Source: Bathynomus jamesi (taxonomy: Eukaryota; Arthropoda; Malacostraca; Isopoda; Cirolanidae). Taken from it: a DNA stretch of 64,000 nucleotides. Positions 23,466 through 33,691 of the stretch are shown here, in pieces. The notes under the pieces were generated by a model, which ran no database searches, was not told the DNA's origin, and saw nothing but the letters and a program-made list of their open reading frames with translations. A program made the translations under genes and the position numbers. Location of the stretch: assembly GCA_023014485.1 (NCBI GenBank), contig JAJOZX010001076.1:627001-691000 (forward strand). The letters are read 5' to 3'. Every line of letters begins with the position of its first letter. Positions within the stretch are counted from its first letter, which is position 1.

Positions 23466-23770
23466 TTATCTGACAATTTTAAGTATATTGTTATTACATA
23501 AGACATCATTAACTAAAAAAAAATAATTTGTATACGTAAGAGAAAATAATTGTAGCTTAATGAAAAAAATCAGAGAAATTATGAAAATAAAAAAAAGAGT
23601 TTAATAAAAATGCTGATGAATTATGGGTAGCTGAGTTCGGATATGACTTTGTGGAAACTATTTTAGCCACTTATTATAACACAACTTAATATGCATATAT
23701 AATTTTTACTACATTACAAAAATAAGGTATTGTAAACCAGCAGCTGTCTGAACCAAGACTACCATATAGG
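23466..23770. other. Spacer, possibly 3' end of the Rex1-like LINE
   Basis: AT-rich. On the minus strand 23690-23770 can be read as the last residues of the LINE that continues at 24923, but no clear poly(A) or terminal repeat marks its end. Confidence 0.35.
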
Positions 23771-24922
23771 CAGTGATGGGCAGTATCTAGATACATGTAT
23801 CGCCGATACGTATCGATTGATACTTTTGTATCGGTATCGGTATCGTTTTAGCTACTTGACAAAAGTATCGATTTATCGGTATCGCTAAGGTCAATTTTCT
23901 TAAATGTGTCGAAAAAAATCGATACTTCGATACATCGATACATTAATAAGAATTTTTAAATATTTAAATAGATGTTATAATATGACACTACTGAGTTATA
24001 TTTATGAATATACATAAATAATAATATTATTAAATATTTATTTAATGACAGTACTACTCTACTGGTCACGTCACACAGTACGGCGCAACGTTTAAACACG
24101 TTTGTACTTGTGTTATTGAGATTAATTAACCATAATATAGAAACGCTCATAATATAGAAACGCTCATATAATATAGAAACGCTCATTGGTGTTGCAACAC
24201 TATTGGCCACGCCCACTCGGTGTTGAGTTTAAACAGGTTCATACTTGTAACGCAGCGATTCCTCTTGGTCCCCCGAGGCATTTCTTATCAATCAGTCACT
24301 CATTAAGTAGACGTCACGCCGAGTAGTTGTGCGATAATGAGTGAAGATATTAATAGTAATAATAACGCGTCAGGGAGTGAGCCACAAAAGGAACAACCTG
24401 GTGAAAATGACGCGACAGAAAATCATTTCCATAAAATTAAAGATACCAACTGGTCAAAATCAGTCCTAATAACTTGCGGTAAATATTTTAAGATTGCGAA
24501 TTGTGATGAGCGACTTAAATTATAGACTGTCTGACCAGCTGTTTAGTCAGCTGGTATTTTTGAAGGGTAATAGTAATTACTTTTAATTGTTAGTGTAATA
24601 TTTTCAGTCATTCATGTATCCTACAAAATTAAAACATACTTTCATTAAATAAGGCAATTGTTTTTATTTACATCTATAAAACCCATTAAAATGTCGTTGA
24701 TTTTACTTACAGTGCGTACAAATTACTAGTATAAACAATAATATCTAATACCTACATATTAAATGAATAATTATAAAAATGTACCGGCGATACATGTATC
24801 GGTATCGGTATCGCTTAAGACATCTAGAAAGTATCGGCGTATCGGTATCGCCTAAGACGTTCTTCATGTATCGATGTATCGGTATCGCTTTAGCGATTTT
24901 CATGTATCGATACCCATCACTG
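23771..24922 (+). mobile_element. Non-autonomous hAT with GGTATC subterminal repeats
   Basis: Ends CAGTGATGGGCAGTATC and, inverted, CAGTGATGGGTATC; flanks CATATAGG / CAAAGAGG (6 of 8) suggest an old 8-bp duplication. Both ends carry clusters of the hexamer GGTATC or GATACC (about 23795-23945 and 24783-24915). A 62-codon ORF at 24337-24525 (MSEDINSNNNASGSEP...) may be the start of the lost transposase; no catalytic region remains. Confidence 0.78.
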
Positions 24923-25639
24923 CAAAGAGGTGAGAGGTACACAGTATCTGAAGATAGGACATTGCACAATAACACATTAGAGCTGTTTTGGACCCTAGTA
25001 ATGAAATTATATATATTCTTCCGGATTAACATTTGGCTGGTAGGTAGGTTACGCGTAGTAAACATAAAACTGGCACTGCACCATTTTGGTTCCCTACATA
25101 GCATACGAAAATTATTATTATAAGCAACAGAGAGTTTATTCATAGCAGTTTTTGTATAGTTCCACTACAGATGGGATGTATACAATGCAGTACAGTAAGT
25201 TCTAAAACGAGAAGTTTTAACTGATTCTGAACACATACCAAATTTCCTTACTAGCATGTTACCCTGTACATACAGCTTTTTACGTTGCCTGCCAATATCG
25301 AGTTCATCTCGCAGCTCGTGATTAATTACATGACCTAAGTATTTACATGTGTCTTTGACAGGTATTGTTTGACCATTAATTTCAAAAGACCCACATGATA
25401 CATATTTCAGAAGATTACACCTAAAAATAAAAATACAACTCTGCCCCATTATAGGTGATGTCATTTTCTATACCATATTATTCACAGATCTCTAATAGTA
25501 CTCTCAGCCCATGGTCATCAGCATACATTAAACGATTAATTTTCTCCTTTCCAATGACACAGCCAGTACGTACAGTTTTTAGTTCATTGGTAAGGTCATC
25601 CATGTATATACAGAAAACATAGGGTGATAATATACCTCC
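24923..25639 (-). pseudogene. Rex1-like LINE, RT second half, 3' of the Gypsy insertion
   Basis: Minus strand: GGILSPYVFCIYMDDLTNEL directly beside the Gypsy 5' LTR, then LMYADDHGLRVLLEICE (catalytic YADD followed by a deletion), CKYLGHVINHELRDELDIGR, LYVQGNMLVRKFGMCSESVK, LYTSHLWWNYTKTAMNKLS, FMFTTRNLPTS. With 33692-35565 it makes one ORF2; the Gypsy element fell between VRQ and GGIL. Stops lie near 25490. Confidence 0.75.
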
Positions 25640-25644
25640 TTGCC

Positions 25645-25653
25645 TGAGGTGAC

Positions 25654-25702
<49 letters not shown>

Positions 25703-26091
25703 AAAGTCACTAAAAGGGAAATATCACTAAATCTAAGCTGAATGGCAACACGAAGGGATAAACGGACCAACGCGGCTGTTCGTATTGTTTTCGGCTGGCA
25801 CAGAGATGCTCTTCCCTATCTGACCTAATCGTTGGTGCTAAGTGTTTATTTGGTGGTGTTTCTAAGGTGACAAATGGGGTAGAAAGTTGTCAGTACTTAA
25901 GTATAGTTAGGGGTAATGTCTATAGCTTCTAAATTAGTAAAGTAAGAGAGAGTTAGGTAGGCTGTTTGTGGAACGCAGGAATCTATGGTAGGCCCCAAAA
26001 GGAATATCTAATTCAACGCACTGGTAAGTGCCTTTGTTTGTTGTTTAGGAACCTAATAACCTAACGGAGTGTCTAACCCCAAGTTATCACA
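25645..26091 (+). repeat. Gypsy 5' LTR
   Basis: 447 bp, TGAGGTGACG to TTATCACA. It holds a (TA)n tract of about 44 bp near its start, which the 3' LTR has in shorter form; that accounts for most of the length difference. Confidence 0.92.
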
Positions 26092-26093
26092 TT

Positions 26094-26106
26094 TGGCGAC
26101 GAGGAT
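26094..26106 (+). promoter_or_regulatory. Gypsy primer binding site
   Basis: TGGCGACGAGGAT, two bases after the LTR. Its complement ends in CGCCA, as a tRNA 3' end would; Mag-type elements are reported to use tRNA-Ser. Confidence 0.7.
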
Positions 26107-26309
26107 TATGGGATTTAATTAGGCTCATTGGATTCAATTTGGCTCATTGGAATAAGTTTGGTTCATTGGATTAAATTAGGCTCATTGGGTTTAATTTGGC
26201 TTATTGGGTTCAAGTGGTTGTTTGGAAAATTGGATGTAGCCTAGTGGGTCGTCCGATTTGGTTTGTTTGTGTGGGTAAGCTACCGTACTATAGCTTAGGT
26301 CTCGGCGGC

Positions 26310-27205
26310 CTAACTCTAAAACTAATTCCTACTCAGCCCTAACTCTAAAACTAATTCCTACTCAGCCCTAACTCTAAAACTAATTCCTACTCAGCCCTAA
26401 CTCTAAAACTAATTCCTACTCAGCCCTAACTCTAAAACTAATTCCTACTCAGCCCTAACTCTAAAACTAATTCCTACTCAGCCCTAACTCTAAAACTAAT
26501 TCCTACTCAGCCCTAACTCTAAAACTAATTCCTACTCAGCCCTAACTCTAAAACTAATTCCTACTCAGCCCTAACTCTAAAACTAATTCCTACTCAGCCC
26601 TAACTCTAAAACTAATTCCTACTCAGCCCTAACTCTAAAACTAATTCCGACTCAGCCCTAACTCTAAAACTAATTCCGACTCAGCCCTAACTCTAAAACT
26701 AATTCCTACTCAGCCCTAACTCTAAAACTAATTCCTACTCAGCCCTAACTCTAAAACTAATTCCTACTCAGCCCTAACTCTAAAACTAATTCCTACTCAG
26801 CCCTAACTCTAAAACTAATTCCTACTCAGCCCTAACTCTAAAACTAATTCCTACTCAGCCCTAACTCTAAAACTAATTCCTACTCAGCCCTAACTCTAAA
26901 ACTAATTCCGACTCAGCCCTAACTCTAAAACTAATTCCGACTCAGCCCTAACTCTAAAACTAATTCCGACTCAGCCCTAACTCTAAAACTAATTCCGACT
27001 CAGCCCTAACTCTAAAACTAATTCCGACTCAGCCCTAACTCTACAACTAATTCCGACTCAGCCCTAACTCTAAAACTAATTCCTACTCAGCCCTAATTCT
27101 AAAACTAATTCCTACTCAGCCCTAACTCTAAAACTAATTCCTACTCAGCCCTAACTCTAAAACTAATTCCTACTCAGCCCTAACTCTAATACAATTTACT
27201 ATTCA
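26310..27205. repeat. 29-bp minisatellite in the Gypsy leader, about 31 copies
   Basis: Units begin CCCTAACTCTAAAACTAATT and are almost identical; a T/G variant (CCTACTCAG or CCGACTCAG) occurs in blocks, and the last units are diverged. It fills the leader between primer binding site and gag start, nearly 0.9 kb. Homogeneous arrays this long suggest recent expansion by slippage or unequal exchange. Not CRISPR: no spacers. Confidence 0.95.
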
Positions 27206-27290
27206 ACCCTAACTGGGGAGTAACTAGATCAAATTTAAACCAAATCTAACCTATTTCACGTTATTTGGCCTAATTCGGTTTTGCTCTGGC

Positions 27291-28424
27291 ATGTCGGTGA
27301 TTGGCCATATAAGCCCTTACGAAGACTCTGGGGAGGACTTCAAAGCTTATGTCACTAGGGTGAGGTTGTTTTTCGATGCAAATTCCATTCCTGAGACTAA
27401 GAAAGTACCTACCTTTTTAACTATCATAGGCCCTAAAACGTTTGGCTTAGTTACGGACCTAGTTTCTCCTAAAGCACCGGAAACTTGCACCTATAGTGAA
27501 TTGGTACAGGCCCTAACCGATCACTACAAACCCCAAGTAGTTCTCATCTATGAACGTTTCAAATTTTATTCGAGGCATCAGACGGTAAATGAAAGCATTG
27601 CAGAGTTTGTTGCAGGAATAAAAAGCCATAACCGTACGTGTAAATTTGGGGACAAATTAGACGAAATGCTAAGAGATAGGTTTGTAATGGGTCTCAAAGA
27701 GGAGTCTACCCAGAGAGCCCTATTAGCTATACAGAACCTAACTTTTAGTCAGGCTGTAGAAATAGCTGCGGCTAGAGAAGCAGCTGCTACAGATGTTAGA
27801 GCTTTTGGCAGTCACAGTAGTAAAGCCCAACACGTAAATAGCTTTAAATCTTCTAGGCCTGGCAGACCTAATGAGCCTACTAGACAGGCAAATAAGACTA
27901 AGCCTACTAATTCAAATGCTAAACAGGAGGAAAAGCCTTCCAAGCCATGTACGGGGTGTGGAAAACACCATTGGAAGAAGGACTGCCCTTTTAAAGAAGC
28001 AGTTTGTCGAAACTGTAGTAAAATAGACCCCATAGCTAAAGTGTGTTTTTCAAAGAAAACAAAGGGTGAAAATTCTAATTTTAACATTCCTAGTGTAAAT
28101 CCTCAAAGGGGAAATACTTCGAACATTGGAGTGGAGTACCTATTTTATGAGCAGCAAAGTGGTAATAATACAGGCCCATATATTGTAGAGGTAGGCCTAA
28201 ATGGAATTACAGTTCTTCTAGAACTAGGTACAGGTGCTGTCCGAACTGTCATGTCCAAAACAGTTTTTAACAAAACTTTCAAAAATACATCTAAACTACA
28301 TGCATCTAAAACCATATTAAATAAATACGGGGACATACAAATACCTATTTGTGGAGAAGCAAACGTCACAGTTACACTCAACAAGAAAACTTTGTCTCAT
28401 CCCTTAGCTCTTTTAGTCTTTTAG
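27291..28424 (+). pseudogene. Gypsy Gag-protease ORF, with damaged protease
   Basis: 377 codons. Residues about 10-170 form a capsid-like domain (FKAYVTRVRLFFDAN, RFVMGLKEE). Then a Lys/Pro-rich linker and two zinc knuckles: CTGCGKHHWKKDC is complete, whereas the second, CRNCSKIDPIAKVC, lacks the His. The retropepsin motif reads LELGTGA where an Asp is expected before TGA, so protease is probably inactive. The ORF ends early at an 8-bp tandem duplication CTTTTAGT (28410-28425), after which the protease C-terminus continues in another frame. Confidence 0.85.
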
Positions 28425-28425
28425 T

Positions 28426-29833
28426 GGTGGATGAGCAAGGGCCTACTCTATTAGGCCATGACTGGATTGATGCTTTGAAAATGCCGATTGACAAAATTTT
28501 ACCAAAGGGTCAGGCAGATGTGTACACACTCTCATATCCGTTGGACATAGACTCATTGTTAAGGGAGTTTTCTTCTGTTTTTAGGCCTGAAGTAGGCAAC
28601 CTAAAAGGCCATCAGGTCTGTAGAGAAGTAGATCCTAATGTAACTCCAAAATTTTGTAAGGCTCGTTCAATTGCACATGCACTGCGGGAGAAGGTAGATT
28701 TAGAAATTGACAGGCTGCTAAAAGATAAAATTATCGAACCAGTCACACACGCTAAGTGGGCTGCCCCAGTAGTTCCTGTAATAAAACCGGACAAGTCCGT
28801 GCGGTTATATGGGGATTACCGTTTAACAGCAAATAGAGCAGTCCTTCTAGATTGTTACCCTACACCCAAGCCTGATGAATTATTTAGCTCTCTTGCCGGG
28901 GGTAAATATTTCACAAAACTAGATATGTCCCAAGCCTATACTCAACTAAGTTTGGATGAAAATTCTAAAGAACTAACTATCATAAATACACATCGAGGCC
29001 TATATAAGTACAATAGGCTATGCTATGGAATAGCATCGGCTCCGGGTATTTTTCAGAGGACAATGGACCAAGTTCTAGATCAAATTCCGGGGGTACTTTG
29101 TTTTCTAGACGATGTCCTCATTTCAGGATCGTCTAAAAAAGAACACTTAACTAGATTAACCACAGTTCTAAAAAGACTCCGGGATGCCGGACTTAAGCTA
29201 AAGAGAGAAACGTGTTCGTGGGTCACTAACGACGTTTCATATTTAGGGTTCCGCATAGATGCCTCAGGCATTCCTCCAACGGTGGATAAACTAGAAGCAA
29301 TAAAAAATGCACCACCTCCACAAAACATTACACAGTTACAAGCTTATTTAGGTCTCCTAAACTTTTATAGGAAATTTTTGCCTGATGCATCGACTTTCCT
29401 TGAACCCCTAAATAAGCTATTACGATCTGGGGAACAGTGGACATGGGAGAAAACCCAAGAGGAAGCATTTGAGGCTTCAAAGGACGTACTACTAAAGTCC
29501 ACTCTCCTAGTGCATTATGATCCTAAACTTGCTCTCATAGTTTCAGCAGATAGCAGTTCTTATGGAATTGGGGCAGTGTTATCTCACTACATTGATGGTG
29601 TAGATAGGCCTATCTGTTTTGCTTCTAGAACACTAACTGAGACTGAAAGACGATATGCACAACTTGAACGTGAAGCCTTAGCCTTAGTATTTGCAGTAAA
29701 AAAATTTAATTTCTATCTATGGGGTCATGAATTCAAACTAATTACTGACCATAAGCCTCTTTTAGGTTTATTTTCACCTAATAAAAATATTCCAGTTATG
29801 GCCTCAGGTAGGATTCAACGATGGGCACTGATT
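28426..29833 (+). CDS. Gypsy Pol: reverse transcriptase and RNase H (5' part)
   Basis: The reading is open from 28349, but recognisable sequence starts after the duplication with GPTLLGHDWIDAL. RT blocks: VTHAKWAAPVVPVIKPDKS, YGDYRLTANR, FTKLDMSQAYTQL (first catalytic Asp), LCYGIASAPGIFQ, CFLDDVLISG (the DD pair), LKLKRETCSW and YLGFRID. RNase H: ADSSSYGIGAVLSH, LEREALALVFAVKKF, LITDHKPL. All RT catalytic Asp residues are present. RNase H is cut before its end by a hAT element at 29842; the last residues of the open frame belong to that insertion. It would act in cytoplasmic particles to copy element RNA to DNA. Confidence 0.9.
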
Positions 29834-30768
29834 CTACAAGCCAGTGATGTAGTCGAGACCACCAAGTCCGAGACTGAGACCGAGACCGAGACCTGATCCT
29901 GTGAGACCAAGATCGAGACCGAGATCAAAGGTCCGAGATCGAGATCTACCTTCCGAGATCGAGACCCTTAAAATTCGAGACCGAGATCGAGATCGAGACC
30001 AAGCTCATGCCCTTTCAATTTGTTTTACACTACTATGGAAATTAGACTATGTTAAGTATATTAATAAACTAATAACTACTTTCTCAGATATAGTGTGTTG
30101 AATGCAAAAAGTGTAACCTATAAATTAAAAAATGAATATATATACGTATATGTACTTTTTATTTATTTACTTCTTTTATATCTGTTACAGAAGGTTTAAT
30201 GAACGTACCCACTACCCAGTTTGACTTGTGCATTTATTTAAAGTATGATAGGTGCTCATTACACTTAAGGAACATCAGCATGCTCAGAAGATCTGCTGAA
30301 GTTCGACTTCTGTGGGGCCTCATTATTATGCCTCCATGGCTAAATACACGCTCAATTGGAGCATTAGAGGCAGGCACTGTTAAAACAGTCATGGCAATAT
30401 TGGCCAGTGATGGGAATTTATCCCTTTTCTGGTGCCAAAACTTTATTGGAGAGCAGTTGTCTAAAATATGAGATTCATCGATCTCTAAGAGGTACCGCCG
30501 CAACTGTTCCCTGCGGTTCAAAATCTTCCCAGTTTCAACGTTCTTCTGCTTGGACCGATAGCTTTGATATTTTGCCATTAGTCTCGGAACTTTGGTTTGA
30601 CTGTTTTATTTCGTCATCGCTGCTGTGAGAATGAGCGCTGTCTCTCTGTATCTGCTCATTCTCCGTGCCTGAGTTTCCTGTATAGCATTTTTCCAACACC
30701 ATTTCTATGAAAAATAAATTGACATATCGGTACTATAAACAGAGGCATGGCAATTAGCATAAGGTCTA

Positions 30769-30813
<45 letters not shown>

Positions 30814-30814
<1 letters not shown>

Positions 30815-31049
30815 CATTTAACTGCAATGACCACGCAGTATATAAATGAATAGAAACGACGTAAGTAATAAGGAGCGTCTCTGCACACGGGGAGGAGAAA
30901 TAACGAATAAATGAAAAATGAGGCGAACCGGGTGGTTCGCCTCATTTTTCATTTATTCGTTATTTCTCCTCCCCGTGTGCAGAGACGCTCCTTATTACTT
31001 ACGTCGTTTCTATTCATTTATATACTGCGTGGTCATTGCAGTTAAATGC
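30814..31049. repeat. Near-perfect palindrome, 116-bp arms, 4-bp spacer
   Basis: Arms 30814-30929 and 30934-31049 are reverse complements as far as I can read, with spacer GGGT. Each arm equals the tail of the tRNA-headed SINE just downstream plus about 35 bp. It lies in a (TA)n tract of the hAT and is missing from hAT copy 2. Confidence 0.88.
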
Positions 31050-31130
31050 ACATATTCACGATTTGCGAGGGTGCCCTCTCAGGGCATTGGTTTCTGCCCT
31101 ATGTAGGAGAATTTCGATTTATGATTGATC

Positions 31131-31278
31131 GAGGTCCGTAGTGTAATGGTAGCGCATCCAACCGGCAATTGGGAGGCCCTGGGTTCGTTTCCCGGGCGGT
31201 TCGCCTCATTTTTCATTTATTCGTTATTTCTCCTCCCCGTGTGCAGAGACGCTCCTTATTACTTACGTCGTTTCTATT

Positions 31279-31280
<2 letters not shown>
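31131..31280 (+). repeat. tRNA-derived SINE
   Basis: The head (31131-31206) has an A-box-like TAGTGTAATGGTAGCGC, a possible anticodon stem CCAA/TTGG and a B box GGTTCGTTTCC (consensus GGTTCGANTCC). The body repeats the palindrome arm (GCCTCATTTTTCATTTATTC...), followed by (TA)n. So it is a SINE with internal pol III promoter, not a working tRNA gene. Confidence 0.75.
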
Positions 31281-31310
<30 letters not shown>

Positions 31311-31845
31311 ATATGACATTAATTCAACATCCACTGAGCCCAAAGAGATCTATAATGAATTTTAATGATAAAAAATATACCGGTATAATGAATAAATATA
31401 AATAATAAATAAATAAATAATATATAAATAATTCTCTATTTAGTGTTTCCATTTTCAATAAAATTAATCTGACGGGCGCCGGGGACAAATTTTTTTTTAG
31501 CGCTAACCTAAAAAAATCCAGACCCACACACTCCCGCAAGACAAACGTGGCAACTCAAAACAGGGTGACTGATTAGTGAATACCTAGAGTCCCTTACTTT
31601 TACAAACTTTCATAAACATTCTGAATTGTGTCTGTTCAACCAAGCCACCATCATGAGTGTGCCAATAACATGTATTTCTCATTACGGTCTCGAGAGGTCT
31701 CGAAAGGTCTCGGGGAGAAAAACCGAGACCGCGTCTGTCGATACCGAGATCTAAATAGCGGAGATCGAGATCGAGATCGAGATCTGCAAATTGGGTCTCG
31801 AGATCGGTCTCGAGACCGAGACCGATCTCGAGACCTACATCACTG

Positions 31846-33253
31846 CTACAAGCCTATAAATTTGACTTAGTACATCGGTCAGGCAAACTTCAAGGTACGG
31901 CTGATGCGCTAAGTAGGTTGCCTCTAGAAAATCCAAATGATTGTGTAACTATACCTACAGAATGGGTTCACTTGGTGGAGTTTTTGGAATCCACTCCAGT
32001 ATCTGCGGTACAAATAGAGCAGTGGACAAAATCAGACCCTATTCTGTCTAGGGTCATCCATTACTGCTCAGTTGGTTGGCCTACTAAGATCGAGAGTGAA
32101 TTACAGCCTTTTTATCAACGTCAGTCTGGCCTCTCGATCCAAAATGGCTGTCTCTTATGGGGCCACAGTGTGATAATTCCGAATGAAGGCAGGTCGAATT
32201 TAGTGAAGGAACTTCACGCTGAACACATGGGGGCAACAAAAATGAAAGAGCTGGCGAGAGCTTATTTCTGGTGGCCCGGTTTAGATGGAGAACTCGAATC
32301 ATTGGTTCGTTCCTGTCAAAGCTGCCTAGAGAACAGAGATCTCCCAAGGAAAAGTCCACTTCATCCTTGGGAATGGCCTACTATACCTTGGCATAGGATC
32401 CATGTTGACTATGCAGGTCCTATAAATAATATCTATTTCCTAATCATTGTAGACGCCTACTCTAAGTGGGTGGAAATTTTTCCAACAACTTCCACGACTT
32501 CGGGTGTTACTATTCGTTTACTCCGTTCGTGTTTCGCTCGATGGGGTTTACCCGTAGTCCTGGTTTCCGACAATGGTACTTGTTTTACCAGTGAGGAATT
32601 TCGTTCTTTTGTCCACCTAAATGGCATTAGACATGTCCGGTCTAGTGTTTTCCACCCATCTACTAACGGTCTCGCGGAAAACATGGTCCGTACTTTCAAG
32701 TCGGCTTTGCGTCATTCTCGTGGGGAGGAAATGCAAGTGGTGTTGGATAAATTTTTGTTTAAATATCGAATAACACCTCACACAACGACGGGGGTTTCCT
32801 TCTAAACTTATGATTGGCCGGGGAATTCATTCAGTTTTCGATTTGTTACGTCCAAACGAAACGTTACAAAAACGAGTTTTACGCTAGCAGGAAAACAGAA
32901 GTTGTACCACGACACTAAAAAAAGGGAGAGTTATTGAAGCGCAACCTAATGATCCAGTTATGATTCGCAACTATGGGGCTGGACCAAAATGGGTTCCTGC
33001 AACTGTGCAGGAGAGAACAGGCCCTGTTTCCTTCAAGTGCCAACTAGAAGATGGTCGTTCTATTAAACGCCATCAGGACCAGATATGGGAACGTGAATTG
33101 CAGAAGGACCAGAGTTTTCCGGAAGAGAGAACTGATCCTCCGGAAAATGGTTCAACTCGCCCGCCTATGCAGGTTGCACCTAATCCTACTACATCAACCC
33201 CGCTCCGCAGGTCGTCTAGGGTCCCTCATCCCCCTGACAGACTAAACTTGTAG
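31846..33253 (+). pseudogene. Gypsy Pol: RNase H end and integrase
   Basis: Resumes with the RNase H end (FDLVHRSG, TADALSRLP), then the integrase: HHCC zinc domain (HAEHMGATKMKEL ... CQSC), core with Asp in HVDYAGP, Asp in SDNGTCFTS and Glu in NGLAENMV, all three present. The frame breaks at about 32805 and a stop lies near 32888. The C-terminus at 32960-33253 (GPKWVPATVQERTG, RSIKRHQDQIWERE) resembles the GPY/F-type module, ending in a Pro/Ser-rich tail eight bases before the polypurine tract. Confidence 0.85.
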
Positions 33254-33261
33254 GGGAGGAG
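33252..33261 (+). promoter_or_regulatory. Gypsy polypurine tract
   Basis: AGGGGAGGAG directly before the 3' LTR; primes plus-strand synthesis in LTR retroelements. Confidence 0.85.
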
Positions 33262-33686
33262 TGAGGTGACGTGTGTGTATATATATGTATATAGTCTAAA
33301 GTCACTAAAAGGGAAATATCACTAAATCTAAGCTGAATGGCAACACGAAGGGATAAACGAACCAACGCGGCTGTTCGTATTGTTTTGGGCTAGCCTAGAG
33401 ATGCTTTTTCCTATCTGACCTAATCGTTGGTGCTAAGTGTTTATTTGGTGGTGTTTCTAAGGTAACAAATGGGGTAGAAAGTTGTCAGTACTTAAGTATA
33501 GTTAGGGGTAATGTCTATAGCTTCTAAATTAGTAAAGTAAGAGAGAGTTAGGTAGGCTGTTTGTGGGACGCAGGAATCTATGGTAGGCCCAAAAAGGAAT
33601 ATCTAATTCAACGCACCGGTAAGTGCCTTTGTTTGTTGTTTAGGAACCTAATAACCTAACGGGGTGTCTAACCCCAAGTTATCACA
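33262..33686 (+). repeat. Gypsy 3' LTR
   Basis: 425 bp, matches the 5' LTR apart from a shorter TA tract and a few substitutions; ends CA and is followed by target duplication TTGCC. Confidence 0.92.
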
Positions 33687-33691
33687 TTGCC

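Larger units (their letters stand above)
29842..31845 (-). mobile_element. Non-autonomous hAT copy 1, GAGACC/GAGATC arrays, inside Gypsy
   Basis: Ends CAGTGATGTAG and its complement; exact 8-bp duplications CTACAAGC at 29834-29841 and 31846-31853. Arrays of GAGACC/GAGATC hexamers lie next to both ends (29855-30000, 31685-31840). A minus-strand ORF at 30234-30578 keeps the hATC region (PIKFWHQKRDKFPSLANIAM, NAPIERVFSHGG). Copy 2 (37642-39145) is about 500 bp shorter and lacks the SINE/palindrome insert, so it shows the empty site. Confidence 0.9.
25645..33686 (+). mobile_element. Mag-like Gypsy LTR retrotransposon, complete but defective
   Basis: Two LTRs (25645-26091, 33262-33686) start TG and end CA, with 5-bp target duplications TTGCC at 25640-25644 and 33687-33691. 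Inside, in order: primer binding site, minisatellite, gag-protease, RT-RNase H, integrase, polypurine tract. A hAT element interrupts RNase H. Without the hAT it is about 6 kb. No env-like ORF. LTRs are alike apart from a TA-tract length difference and scattered substitutions, so insertion is fairly recent relative to the host LINE. Confidence 0.92.

Noticed and set aside
26310..27205. Regular repeats that could suggest a CRISPR array
   Set aside because: Units are directly adjacent with no unique spacers, inside a eukaryotic retrotransposon leader.
29842..29896. C-terminal Glu-Thr repeat of the Gypsy Pol ORF
   Set aside because: These codons belong to the hexamer array of the inserted hAT, not to Pol.
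31131..31206. Functional tRNA gene
   Set aside because: Acceptor stem is weak, and the sequence continues into a tail found nearby without the head; a SINE explains it better.
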